NCBI GenBank assembly: GCA_903813345.2
Contig: CAIIXF020000010.1
Location: forward strand, 25,878,425 to 25,942,424
DNA: 64,000 nucleotides
Reading direction: 5' to 3'
From: Owenia fusiformis
Lineage: Eukaryota > Annelida > Polychaeta > Sabellida > Oweniidae
Part shown: positions 47,228 through 59,115 of the stretch, piece by piece
Layout: every line of letters starts with the position of its first letter
Numbering within the stretch: position 1 is the stretch's first letter
Position numbers and translations under genes: made by a program
The notes under the pieces: model-generated
Told to the model about the DNA's origin: nothing
The model's input: the letters and a program-made list of their open reading frames with translations, nothing else
Database searches by the model: none

Positions 47228-47649
47228 TACATGTACCGTACCAGTAGGGTAATGTAGTCATGGTGGCGACCATTATCGTAAAGCATTTTTAGTTTTGGAT
47301 TCTTTTCGGTAACCCCTATCTCGAAAAAATCGTCATTCCCAATAACATATTTCGATAAAGAAAATTGAATTTGTTGCCCGTTAAGATTACTCTGTGAACA
47401 TCAAAATTACAGAGCTTCAAAGTCATTTTTGAAAATCGTGTTTCGCCTCCTGCGTAATTTCAATGTGAGAGGTTTCTTTAAAAAAATTACTTTGTTGAAC
47501 ATGTAGAAAAATATCATTTTTGTTAAAGAAAGTTGACTTGTCTACTTAACTTGTATTTTTGTGAGAATTCGAATGGATGGATACTCCGCCATATGACTTG
47601 CGGCAAACCCAACATTTCCCATTGGTTTACATCGAACGTCGATCTATCA

Positions 47650-48060
47650 CGCCCGGTGATCGTACAAAAATGATGGAGGGGGATTAGGCGATTTCTGCAA
47701 GAAAACTCAACAAATTTGGAAGATTTATTTTTTCAAGAGAAAATTTACAACTGAATTGCCAAATGAAAAGGCACAGTGCATGGCAAAATATGTTAGGTCA
47801 TTCCGTATTTTTCAACTGATTCTCTTCTAAGATATGAGATCTATTAAAAAAGGCGCATCATCACCAACGTGCAAAAGTCAATGTTTTTGCTATACATCGG
47901 GCAACAATGGTCTACACGACCTGTAATAAATAGGTATAAGGGACGTTTTTATCACAATACTTATGACATTGCTCACTTTTTAAAGTTAGTTTCCATGCGT
48001 AATACAAAAAATAATCGAAATAAATTAATTTGGGATGGAGGGGGATCGGATGGAGGGGGA
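47650..48060. repeat. Direct copy of the interior of the 46.6-kb MITE
   Basis: CGCCCGGTGATCGTACAAAA, GATTAGGCGATTTCTGCAAG and CAAAAAATAATCGAAATAAA occur in the same order as in 46768-47165. The copy lacks the terminal repeats, so it is either an internal fragment of a second element or part of a segmental duplication. Confidence 0.85.
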
Positions 48061-51000
48061 ATGAAATTATTTTTTCCAAAATGGCGACTATCACAACTGA
48101 TCACGTGACCTCCTCCTCCGGAATATCTTCTCACTTTTCAATCATCCTTTTCACCACGCTATGAATCAATACAATGAAAAAAATCGATATATTAAGGCTA
48201 ATAAGAGATCAATCGTTTCTGATAATTTTTTCTATACTCCCACACGGGAATATGAATAAATATATTGATTGAAAAATAGATGTGAAAACCCCCATCTTAA
48301 AAACAAGGACGTATGAATTTGTTCCTCCACGAACTGCATCATGGGAAACATTTTGACCTTATTAGGAAAATCTTTTGCGTCTCCTCTTTTGAAGAGGGGA
48401 CTACGAATACGAGAATTGTGGCGCCTACGCACAATGTATGAACAATTGATCATTCTCCAGAGTTGCCATGTCGTACAAGCCTGGTTACTTATTATCAACA
48501 TTTCCTGTCCCCCATCTTGAATTTGAAGGTGACGGCCAAGAGGGGGGGGGGCAAGAGCTTTACCGATGACTGACATATTACGTCTCTTGGGTACCACCTT
48601 CGATTGCGCAAATTCTCATCAGTTAGTTTTTTAATATAACGCGTCGTCGTGATGTTTTAATCGATGTAAGCATAATCCTTACATCTTTCTCTATCTTGAT
48701 AATAACAGGCATATATTGGTTAACACGCCATGAATTAACATAAAATTATTCGAAGCGTTATTAGAAAATTTTGAATCCGCCATTTTTGTTTATCGATTTG
48801 GACCAATCAGAGGTGAACATCATCTCAATACAGGTTTACAGTATAAGCGTACGTCATCTTTGAACTCTGGGGTCAATCCTACTGGTGACGGCCGTAGCCT
48901 TCGCTTTATATTCTGACCTGTGATCTTGATCCATTTAGTATTTGACCTCACAGTCTTAACTGATTTGACATTCATATTTAACTTTTGTTAGGTTTGTCCA
49001 TGTCCTCGGGCTTACAGGCCTTTCTTTCCTTTCTTTACCGATTACAAGCAAGTCATTGAATAGATCGAGACAAGAGCGCTAAAAGCTATTCCATGCTTTT
49101 ACATTCCAAAAAGAACCTAAAAGGACAAGATAAAATCGAAAACTATTTAATTTTAAATCTCAAGGTATTTTTATCTTAGTATGCATTGGTAGTAGTCAAG
49201 TAGCGTACCAAAAATCCAAAGTAATATAAGGATCATCTTCATCTTTGCCGATCGTTCTTGCATGTCTCTTACGTTTGCCAAAGATTTGACGTCAGATGTG
49301 AACTCCCGAGAGTTCTTCTGCCCGAGTACATAAATAAACTAGAGAATTGATTCTAAAAGTTTAACGAGTTAATGTTTTCTTCATATATACACACATGTTT
49401 GATATGTACTTAGTACATTAGTATTTGATTTAGATTTCCAATCGTACCTCGAAAGTCACGCTTTCTTGAAAGAATGCATATTGTTGGGTTGGGGACTAAG
49501 GATAATGCAGCAATGCTACATACTATATTTTGATTTTATACTCAAGCGATGCAATTTCAAGACCTATAACCACTACACTATTTCTAATGTAGAATAATCA
49601 ATTCAAAATAATTCCCAATTTACATTCCTTCATAATGTGCATTATTATAACACTTTGTATGGTTTGATTAGTTGCCCAGGTTATGCTGACGTATTTAATT
49701 GAAGAATTCCCATTAGAGTACAATACTTTTACTCACTGGCTGTCGGCTTTATATAATAAGTATAGAATATTATGTGATTTTAAAATATACTTTTACCCGT
49801 GCAAATATTCTACGATAAGACTATGTAAGAGTATACGATAGTATAGATAAACGAGTGGGAAAGGTCGACAAGTGGAAAGGTTGATGACAAAATAAACATG
49901 TACATAGAATCTGGTTGCTACGAAAACTGTTGATACTTTACGTATTGGCAAAATTAAGTTAAACACTATTTTCATATCGACCTTGACATTGGTAAACAGA
50001 ACACCCCATCTTTTGTTTATAATCCGTTCAGTTCAATCAGTTCGACAGTTTTGAACCATTTTATACAAGATGGAACCACAAATTGTTACATCTTAATACT
50101 TGCGTCATCAGTTGTTACACCCCCCTCCAAAAGTTTGGAACCCATTTTTTAGTTCCTCAAATTTTTGCTTAAAAAATATTTTCCTTAATCACAAAATGTC
50201 AAACTTTGGTGACACAGTTAATGAACTTTTGAAAGGCGCCATCTGCAGACGTGTTATCTTATGGGGTGATGATGTGATCTTGAAATTTAAAAACGGGGTG
50301 TCCATTTACGTCAGCATTCAAGAAAAATATATTTCTATATAAAAACTTGATTTTACTAACTTTATTTTAATTCAAAATTTCAGCGTATAATTCAAGGTAT
50401 ACTAGTGTGTTTATTTCTAATAAGTTTGATGAGTGACTCCAAATATTTTCTACGAAATATGTTGGTCAGCCCTTCTTACAAAACAATATATTTTCTATAA
50501 ATGGATTTCTTAGTAAATATTCTAATCAATGGAATAATATATACCATTTAATAAAATCTAGAATATTTTCTTCATGGCTTTTGTTCAGGAACCCAATAAT
50601 CAGGGCAATAAACGAAGGATTGAGGGGGATAATTTCCATGTGAAAAGCAATTATTGATGCTATTGCTATGGACTATAATGTCATCATTTTATTAAACATG
50701 TCACTATTCTGTCTTTGGTGGCAAGTATCCAACATTTGCTTACACCTCTTGAATGCCATGGAAAAATATCGATCTTGTATTGGAATAATTGGAATCGTCA
50801 TAAAAGTTATATTTCATAATCATGTGATGTTGAATACAACCAGTACTATACTTATAGATACTTATGAATCTGTTGATTAACCGCAAACGTATAATCACAC
50901 GAAGAAATCGAAGAAATGCTATAGTTCTTCGTATGTCCAGTGACTGCAATTGGTTCTTCGTTTGGAATCAATGTCAACGATTTGTTATTATCTACTAAGT

Positions 51001-51229
51001 CGATCAGCAATTGCACCCAGTGTTCTTTTGTTTACACAATGAGAGACAGTATAATTACTGCAGACAATGGACTCTTTTTACATCATTTGGAATCGGTTCT
51101 ACATAATTCATAGGAGCTAATTAACTGTAAAGATTAGATATGTAAAACTAAACGACTTCCACCTCTGATAACTTTTGTTGTTTTATCGATAAGGTAAAAT
51201 AACACTCGGAGCATTTGACGGAAAACAAA
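48061..51229. other. Intergenic between the paralogs, no gene seen
   Basis: About 3.2 kb. It includes G-runs near 48543, a GTGACGGCCGTAGCCTTCGC word at 48885-48904 related to the 35.3-kb MITE, and long AT-rich sequence. Short frames such as that beginning MSNFGDTVNELLKG (about 50196-50342) match nothing I know and lack support. Confidence 0.35.
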
Positions 51230-54200
51230 ATGGCGGATATGGAAACAAATACGACTCTCTTGAATCGAGCATTAGAGACGCCTCCGATCATAGAACTCCT
51301 CATGCCAACAGTCGTCATGATGGCCATTATATTATCTGGTATGTACATAGCATTTGTTGGTTAAAGTTTGGATGGAATCCATCATACACGGGGTAATCTC
51401 GCATTACTGACACTGTTCGTCTTATAAGTTGTAATTTCAAGCACTTCTATTTTTAGATAACTATATTTTTAGAAATTTTTGAGATTAATTTGAAAATTGT
51501 GTGTATCCCCGGTAAAGAGTATATAACTGAAGACATAGTGTCCTCAATGGACAAGAAAGGGCGATGGATGATAGCTTATATTCCCAATGACTGTTATTTC
51601 AGGTGTGTTATACGTATGGGTCTCTACGTCGTTTGTTCACTGGCAGGGCAAAAACAAGGGTCATTTCTGGGACGCAACACGTAACGGCGACCAGCTAGAT
51701 ATCTTGCCTACTGATACGAAATTCCTGTGTGACATAGGGGAACCATTTTACTGTGATTTTGACCTTGAGGTTCTTAATTCAATTAATGGTTTCCAAAATA
51801 AACCTAAAAATGTTCTGAAGATAGCGCTCCCGTCGTTTCTGTCACTGATGATGTGCGCAACGGTGTTGTACCTCCTTGATCCTATACAGCGATGGCTTTG
51901 GCCTGAATATGTTGGGAAGGCGTACGGTCGCCCTGATATCAACACCGCTCTCACTTGTTTTCTTGCCCCTGCTGGCCTTATCTTCGCTTTGTTCTTCGGC
52001 TTCCAGTTTCAGAACGTACTCCAGAAACAACAAACCGTGATGGCGAAACTCACTCACGAACTAAGCCTGTTGGACCAGATCGTTACATTGACAGCAAAAT
52101 TACAACTCCCTTCGAAACAGCATATGTTGTCCATCATAAGGGCAGTTAAGGCAGAGACGATATCCATCATTCTACAGATAAGAGGTTCACGTGCGGTCAT
52201 GCTTGGTGGGCACACCAAACCACCAAAAGACATGCAGTGTGAGAAAAACATTCATGATAAACAAATCTCGGTTTATATAATAGATTATTTTATGTATCAA
52301 TTCTTGAAATTCAGAGAGTCACAAATAAGGTTTGATGCTTTTTATGAGTTAATTGAGTTAATCATGGGATTACCATATCTTTACAAGATCTAGTAATTTT
52401 ATTACATTTTAATGAAATATACCCTTTCGTTTTTAGTACAGATTTGGTCTATCATCGATGTGTTAAGAGACGCTGAAGGTCAGCCGACTGAGGGTTTTAA
52501 CACAAACAAGATCCTTGGGTCGAAGATAATACGATACATGATACGGCTGAACAGCATCTGCAACGGTAGAACGGGGACGTTGACATCACGTATCCATACG
52601 GTCACGTAAGCGGCGTTTTTTCAAAATGCTGATTAATCAGTTTGAGACAGAACACTATTTTCTTTTTTAATACTTTGAGAAAACAATTATTTTCGGGGGA
52701 AATACTACAAGGTGCTACCACACTTGTTGAGTTCCAGTTTGATTTTTAAGGGATTTAAACTCTGACGTCAATGCGTTGTGCTGCCGAATCATTCCACTAA
52801 TCTTTACATGACTGGCCGGATGCATTAGAGTAGTGTATTGCAATGTAATTATGTGAAACACTGTGTTCTAATTGGCTGGAATTGGACACACCTTGATTAG
52901 CTATACGAGGGGTGATCAATAAGTTATGGACGCTTTTTAACACAGATGTTTTTTATAGACTAATTCCTTTGATTTTCTTACCAGTGATACATCATTCGAT
53001 TATCCATTAACTGAGGATTTGAAAACAAAACATGCAATATATTTTGATATTTATTTTCGTGAAGGAGGTATAGGTATCTCGGGACCGACATGACGGCAAA
53101 CATTCTGAAAATATTTTAGCTTGTTTAACATGCAATTTAGTTGAATGCAGGCTAAACAAAACAAGCCATTATGGTCATACATTACCCCATTCTCTGACTG
53201 GAAGCAAGATGCAGTTGCACGTACAGCTTGTTTTATTTCATCAATGTAATTAAACCTGCGTCCTTTCTCTATAGAAATAAGTAGGATTGCATAAATAAGT
53301 CACACGTGGGCAGATCTTGACAATGGTACATTGGCCAAGGGCTCAATGTTGAGGTCGAGGAATATTGTATTCTAAAAAATTTGAGATCTATGGGCATGGT
53401 CATTGTCCATATGGAGTATGGCAAACCCCTTCCATACAACACTCTGACATCACAATACTTACCGTTTATGTGTTACCAGTCAGCAAAATATTTCAAACAA
53501 CACAACATTTGTTGCATATAAAAAAGTTCAAATCTAACTGAAGTATCTATATGGCATACTGGGTAAAAACTGATTATGTGACGTAAATCTCGGCCCCGGG
53601 GTACTTGTACCTCCTTAATGTAAATACGGACATATCAACATGTAATTAGATATTTTGCCTTGACATCTTCATAATTGATAGGTAATTGAATCATGCATCA
53701 CTGGTAGGAAAATCACAGGGATTGGTCAATCAAAGTATCTGTGTAACAGAGTCCATTATTTATTGATAACCCTTTGTATGTGAATGTGTCGCTTATCCAT
53801 GGTACAATGTGAACATAACAATTGACTCCTACTTAGCCATGCCTATTACCAACAGTTAACATTCCATCGTAAGCGTTCATAACGATCATAATGTTCAACA
53901 TAATTAATTCTTGCCATTGCCAAATCTATCAACCAAACAACCTCATCTGTAGCATGTACTGGATTTTCAAGATACTGCCTGAATATCAAATATTTTTGAT
54001 ATTAATATAATTTGCTATTAGTTCGATTTTGTCGATTCTCTTGGTTATATGAACGAGAAGTAATATGTTTTTACTTTCATAACACTCTTTGTTTAATTAT
54101 GCACAACTTTACTTGATTCAAGTCCAGATCACAACTGCTCTCATGGCAAACCCAAACCCCCTTTGCTTATATCTATCGGAAAATGCACAAATTCATTTGC

Positions 54201-54485
54201 TATATCTATATTTACAGGTGGTTCTTCTTAGAGTTGCTGGGAATATTTGTGTTTCTCGGAGTGTTGTTCCTCTACGCCAATTCCAGCAAGATGGAGGTCG
54301 CAATGTGTGAAGTGACCATTTTCTCCATCAGTATGATGTGTTACGTGGTCGCAGATCTCGATGATCCGTTTAATGGCGTGTTTCGTGTGGACCTTTCCGT
54401 CCTACCAGCTGTTTTGAAGAGGGCTAGAACTATGTACGACAATATAAAAGTGGGAGACTATTCAATATGCTACTACCCATCATGA
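51230..54485 (+). CDS. DUF4239-like (bestrophin-like) multi-span membrane protein, repeat-free paralog
   Basis: Coding exons 51230-51338, 51603-52238, 52437-52605, 54218-54485; phases 1, 1 and 2, identical to the paralog at 37-44 kb, giving 393 residues. The short first exon (MADMETNTTLLNRALETPP, then IIELLMPTVVMMAIILSG) has no signal peptide or repeat and supplies the first half of span 1. Shared segments include [48 protein letters not shown] and CYVVADLDDPFNGVFRVDL, the last resembling the DUF4239 LD.PFSG motif. About five membrane spans are predicted. Intron 3 carries a mariner remnant. It is intact. The family assignment is from memory of the motif; the cell role is unknown. Confidence 0.86.
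52606..54217 (+). other. Intron 3 of the repeat-free paralog
   Basis: Donor GTAAGC, acceptor ATATTTACAG ending at 54217. It contains a mariner-like remnant (52909-53420) and a loose inverted pair (GGAGGTATAGGTATCTCGGG at 53064, GGGGTACTTGTACCTCC at about 53599). Confidence 0.75.
52909..53420 (-). pseudogene. Degenerate mariner/Tc1-type transposase remnant
   Basis: On the minus strand, HMDNDHAHRSQIF (about 53415 downwards), then FLDLNIEPL, and EKGRRFNYIDEIKQAV at about 53275-53215 follow the order of a mariner transposase C-terminus (DN..PH, FL...I..L, G..F....E...AV). Stops and small indels interrupt it, and the N-terminal DNA-binding half is not seen. A candidate terminal repeat, GAGGGGTGATCAATAAGTTA, is at about 52910. 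It is an old insertion. Confidence 0.6.
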
Positions 54486-55930
54486 AAACCTGACAAATAG
54501 ATCCAAGATAAATAACAATTTGAAGAAATGGAACCGGCAAGTGTTAAAAAGGAATGAGCGTATACGTATTTGAGGCAAACTGTGCACAGTCAACTCTAGG
54601 CTAACGGAAGGTGGATAACGGGAGTCAAACCGGACACCTTAATGGAGAATCTGTAGTTTTTTCAAAGAATTAACGCAACTTTAATGATGACTATATTTAT
54701 TATATTATCTGTAAAAACGAGGATTTTAGTTAGGTCGAGAAAAAGATATATATGAATCTTAATGTTATACATTTAGCCAATCAATGTCATCCTGTCATAG
54801 CAAGAGGGTGATGATAAAGGGCCAAATAATGTTTAATGGTATTTACACACAACTGACACCAAACTAGTTTACTATTTACTTTATCGGAAATGCCCTTTTT
54901 TCTAAATGTAATTGAGTAAGGTCCCTTTTAACACATGGCTATTGACATAGATCCTGAATAGTCAATGCTAATTCGTTAATGCTTGTTCCCGTATAATAAA
55001 GGAAATATCATGAGATATTCGCAATAACATGATATAAAGTCGTTTAACTGTGTGACCTTTTAGAAAATAGGCAAGGATCTTTTTTTGTAAAGTTGATTAA
55101 CACAACTCGCCTCTGTCTGAAAATAATTTATTAGCCTCTACATATAAAACAATTTCTCTGACATTTTTGTTATCACAATATTCTAACATACGTTTTCCAA
55201 TTCTGAGTCTTTATTTAGCATGTCTTTTCAAGATGGCGATTGCCCGATTTGTGTACACCTTTATATTAGTCCTGCGTCACATCCGACAAGATATTTGCAT
55301 CTATTCACTGTTTAGTGGTTCTTTGGTATGTCGTCTTCTGAAAAAAAATGCATAACCCAACATTATAAGTCTATGATACTCATTGCTCTGTGACCTAGAC
55401 CATGGGCTTTCAACTAGAATTGAAAGCCCATGCCTAGACATAATTCATTTCAATGTTTTTGTTTTTTGAATTTTTCGTCATTTTTTTCCACAGGCTGATG
55501 AAATTAGTGCTTTTAACCCCTGTGTTACCCCCCCCCCCCCTAAAGACATAAGTTATAAATATAAGACTGTTGTCGACGACTTAATAAAAGACAAACAATA
55601 AAAAAAACTATGTCAGCGCAATATTGAATATAAGTGTAGAATGTGCCCTTAAAAGAATAAATCTATTTGACTGAAGCAAAATCATGAATAAGTAAGATTA
55701 AATACTTTAAAAGAATGAGACTTTCTGGATTCAGGCAAAACCTAAATAGCATTGATTTACTTTCCATCGACATTATGGTTTTTCAAATACAATACATTGT
55801 ATCGACAGTATTAGTCTTTATGTATGTTTGTATGGCGATGTCGGTATGAACATTGAAATGTCATGGCTTTCCTGTTTATTTGCAGGTTAACGACTCAACG
55901 GGATTTATTGGAAACATATGCATCGCTGTT
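54486..55930. other. 3' flank and intergenic, no gene seen
   Basis: AT-rich. It contains a perfect 32-bp hairpin (CATGGGCTTTCAA, 6-base loop, TTGAAAGCCCATG) at 55401-55432 and a C-run near 55530. No exon was supported. Confidence 0.35.
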
Positions 55931-57383
55931 CAGTATCAAGATGCGGTAACAGCCGTTACCTTCTCATCTAAGATGGTGGACGGAAAGTGTCGATTTCGAT
56001 ATTCTTGGTTTTCGTCGAATTAAACTACTTTATGATTAACGTAATGCTTTGGTATTTGAACTTGATAAGCCTTATATATCATGGAAACTTTAGAGTATGA
56101 CAATTTGTTCTTAAATCATACGGGGGCGTCATGATTCAACTATATGTAATATCGCTTAAGGGAAGGTAACTGAGATTTTGATTTAGCAAATGATACGATA
56201 ACTGATGATGCTGTCACGTTATGAAAGTCAATAATGGAGGGCCAGTTCACATAGCAAAACTCATATAACAAGTGCACCCTATGCAGACAGAGCCTGTGGG
56301 AAATATTGGGTGCGGAGCAAATGAGCGGAGGGTGCGGAGCTAACGGTTATTTTTGAATTTAAATTTGGGATATTTCTGAAACTAAGCCGTTTTGAGACTT
56401 CAAATATACCAAGATATGTGTATTTGACACCAAATATCAATACAATTGTGAAAATAGTAGCGCAATTCATTCTATAGCGACGCAGTGTGCCTTAAACCTT
56501 TCCCAGACCTATATATTTTGAAATTATCCTTTTAATACTGAGTCCCCAGCATTCATAAAAAATGGTGTTCAAGGTGCACTATCTATACAAATTATTTTTG
56601 CATCTTGGAAGCCAGGCAGTATCTGTGTGATTTTATAAAAATTCTGAAATTTTTTCAGATATGAGCCCCCTCTAAATATTGGGTGCGGAGCAGCTCCATA
56701 AACGTAGCTCCGCACCCAATATTTAGAGGGGCTCATATCTGAAGAACATTTCCGAATTTTTATAAAATCACACAGATACTGCCTGGCTTCCAAGATGCAA
56801 AAATAATTTGCATGGGTAGTGTATCTTGAACACCATTTTTTATGAATGCTGGGGACGCAGTATTAAAAGGATAGTCTCAAAATATATAGGTCTGGGAAAT
56901 GTTTAAGGCATGCTGCGTCGCTATAAAATGAATTGCACTACTATTTTCACAATTTTATTGATATTTGGTGTCAAATACACATATCTTGGTATATTTGAAG
57001 TCCCAAAACGGCTTAGTTTCAGAAATATCCCAATTTTAAATTCAAAAATGACCGTTAGCTCCGCACCCTCCGCTCATTTGCGCCGCACCCAATATTTCCC
57101 ACAGGCTCTGTCTGCATAGGGTGAAGTGGGGGCTCACATTATCTCAATATCGACACCTGTCCCGACATTTAGCTCCAGTTTTTAATAAAAAAAAGTTGCT
57201 ATCTGGGACGTCTATTGCATGACATCGTATCGTTTGGTCCAGGATAAATGCTACACTTCCCAACCGTAATGTACAAAAACTGCTCATTATAGAATTCGAC
57301 GAAAATCAAAAATATCGAAATCGACTCTTTCCGTCCGCCATCTTAGATGAGAAGGTAACAGACGTTATAGTATCTTGATACTG
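55931..57383. mobile_element. Outer fold-back element of the GGTAACGGCCGTTACC family
   Basis: The left arm CAGTATCAAGATGCGGTAAC continues through GTTACCTTCTCATCTAAGAT and CGATTTCGATATTC. The right arm is its complement (GAAATCGACTC..CCGCCATCTTAGATGAGAAG, ending TATCTTGATACTG). The interior related to the 35271-35417 MITE shows it is the same family, enlarged by the nested fold-back at 56279-57122. Confidence 0.85.
56279..57122. mobile_element. Nested fold-back with about 410-bp arms
   Basis: CTATGCAGACAGAGCCTGTG at the left pairs with CACAGGCTCTGTCTGCATAG at the right. The arms are nearly identical throughout, including GGGTGCGGAGC and its complement GCTCCGCACCC, and meet near 56700 in AAATATTGGGTGCGGAGC..GCTCCGCACCCAATATTT. 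Few mismatches and small length differences separate the arms, so it is young or kept alike by arm-to-arm conversion. It encodes no protein; the paired open frames are mirror images. Confidence 0.92.
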
Positions 57384-57459
57384 TCCAGTGATGCATACAT
57401 TTAAATGAATATCAGGAATCAAAATGGATGCCAAAACTTAATAAAAATAAAATACGTTG

Positions 57460-58085
57460 ATTTTATCTGGTCATCTAAAGCATGGTGGTCTGTCTGTCCT
57501 TCTGTCTCTCTGGACATCTCCTCCTAGACCATTCGACCATGGGCCCCCATACTTGGTCAACATACTAAGTGGGGATCGGTGGACATTCTACGAAGGTCAG
57601 AAGTCAATATATAGGTATTTGGCTTTTTGGCCCTTGGTCTGTGCTATGACCCTTGACGACCAATGATTAGGTCAACTTTATTGGTCGATGTCATTCCAAG
57701 GTAAAAAAACTACCTTGGCATTTGGGGTTTTAGTCCATTTCGAGTCTTTTGTGACCATAGGTGACTTATTATTAGGTGACCTGAGTTCAAGGTCATTTCT
57801 AGGTCAAAGGGTAATATCCAGCTATTTGGTGATTTAAGGTTCTTGGGGCGTGCTTTAACACTTGGCGACCGATGATTATGTGATCCGAGGTCAAGGTCAA
57901 TGTTTATGGGTCAAGGTCATTTCAAGGTCAAAGGACGATATCTAAGTATTTGGTGTTTAAAGGACCTTGGAGGCTGTTGTGACATTTTGCCACCCAAGAT
58001 TAGGTGACCCGAGGTCAAGGTTATTCCAAGTTAAAAGGTCAATATCGAGTTTTAAGACTATGGGGGCTGCTGTGACCCTTGGCTA
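57460..58085 (+). repeat. AGGTCA-rich degraded repeat region
   Basis: Many AAGGTCA/GAGGTCAAGGTCA words (for example 57885-57932 and 58010-58020), with GACCC-TTGG(C/T)-type spacing and a CTGTCTGTCCTTCTGTCTCTC start. The structure is of four or five loosely repeated units of about 100-120 bp. It is probably a relative of the GTCCGTCCG repeat at 13.4 and 17.3 kb. Confidence 0.55.
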
Positions 58086-58715
58086 TTAATCAATTATTAA
58101 CAAGTTAATATAATAGACTTTTGTAAAATAGTCACCAATCTAATTTATACCATTATTGTGCCATTAAAGAATATTAGAACAGACGTCTAGTTGTGAGAGG
58201 AGAAGCTCCTTCTTAAAAAAATAATTAGACTCTCAACTAATGATTTCAATTCTAGCTAATTTCAATTAATAGAATGTGTTCATCATATGTCGACTATGTT
58301 ACTTGACTTGAAGAAATAACAATCGTGTTTGACCCTGTTTTTCTGTTGTGGTACAATTGCTCGGTAATACCGAAATTATTTCCTATTGCTTATCGATGCA
58401 GTCAAGGACAATCAAGGTATATTATAGTAACATGATTGCATATTGATATATATAATTTGTAGATATGGCCAGATGTCATGAGGGTATTTTACTGATTTTT
58501 AGGTTTAGCAGCCGTATCGAATTCTGATAGTCCCTAACCAATTTACATTTTATCAATGAACCCATTGTTCATGTGATATACTATTTAGTACACAATTAAA
58601 CGGCCTTCGATTTGTCGTTTAAATAATTCCTCAAAATACTCATTTCTTGATCTTTAATATTATAGATGGCATACACATATACTCTAATAAGTGGAACAGC
58701 TTATGGCTGGCCTAC

Positions 58716-59084
58716 CTTCATCTCCCTGCAGTGTTGCAGCTTCGCCATCTTTCTGAGCAGGTCGAGTATCTGATCACAATGACCAATAGCATTCTTTACC
58801 TTTTCAATAGCCTCATCCACGTGGATGCCATCCACGGTGGTGGGCATCTTCTGCTTGGAATTTTGAATGTCATTCGCCACGCTATCCATATGTGCCTTGG
58901 CTCTATCACCAATGTCATCTGTTGTTTTCTCGTTCGTGTGATCACTGGTGGTGTGGCCAGTTGCACAATCAATCCTATTTTGGACAGGAATGAACGATTT
59001 TTCACCTAAAGAGTTGCTTTCCATGTTTTTCTGAAGTAAATCTTCGTAAAATGTTAATGATTTGATCCAAGTTGAATAAGGCAT
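58716..59084 (-). CDS. Orphan first coding exon, unrecognised protein (123 residues)
   Basis: On the minus strand an ATG at 59084 opens 123 codons (MPYSTWIKSLTFYEDLLQKN to QILDLLRKMAKLQHCREMK) ending at a donor GTAGGC (58711-58715). 31 bases upstream of the ATG is an acceptor-like TACATTTTTCAG, so it looks like an internal exon with the start codon. The protein is hydrophilic with a helical, possibly coiled-coil end (DEAIEKVKNAIGHCDQILDL). I could not find the following exon at lower coordinates. If unspliced, the frame stops three codons later. The gene is partial in my reading, and may be a real gene with distant exons or a decayed copy. Confidence 0.45.
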
Positions 59085-59115
59085 GAGTAGTTTAGTTAGC
59101 TTATGGTGTTTTGAA

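Noticed and set aside
48232-48597. 121-codon minus-strand frame
   Set aside because: No homology recognised, odd composition, G-run derived Pro/Gly stretch and no splice context.
56279-57119. Open frames of 63-74 codons on both strands
   Set aside because: Mirror images of each other created by the fold-back arms.
58647-59009. 120-codon plus-strand frame opposite the orphan exon
   Set aside because: Lacks supporting splice signals; the minus-strand frame has matching acceptor, start and donor.
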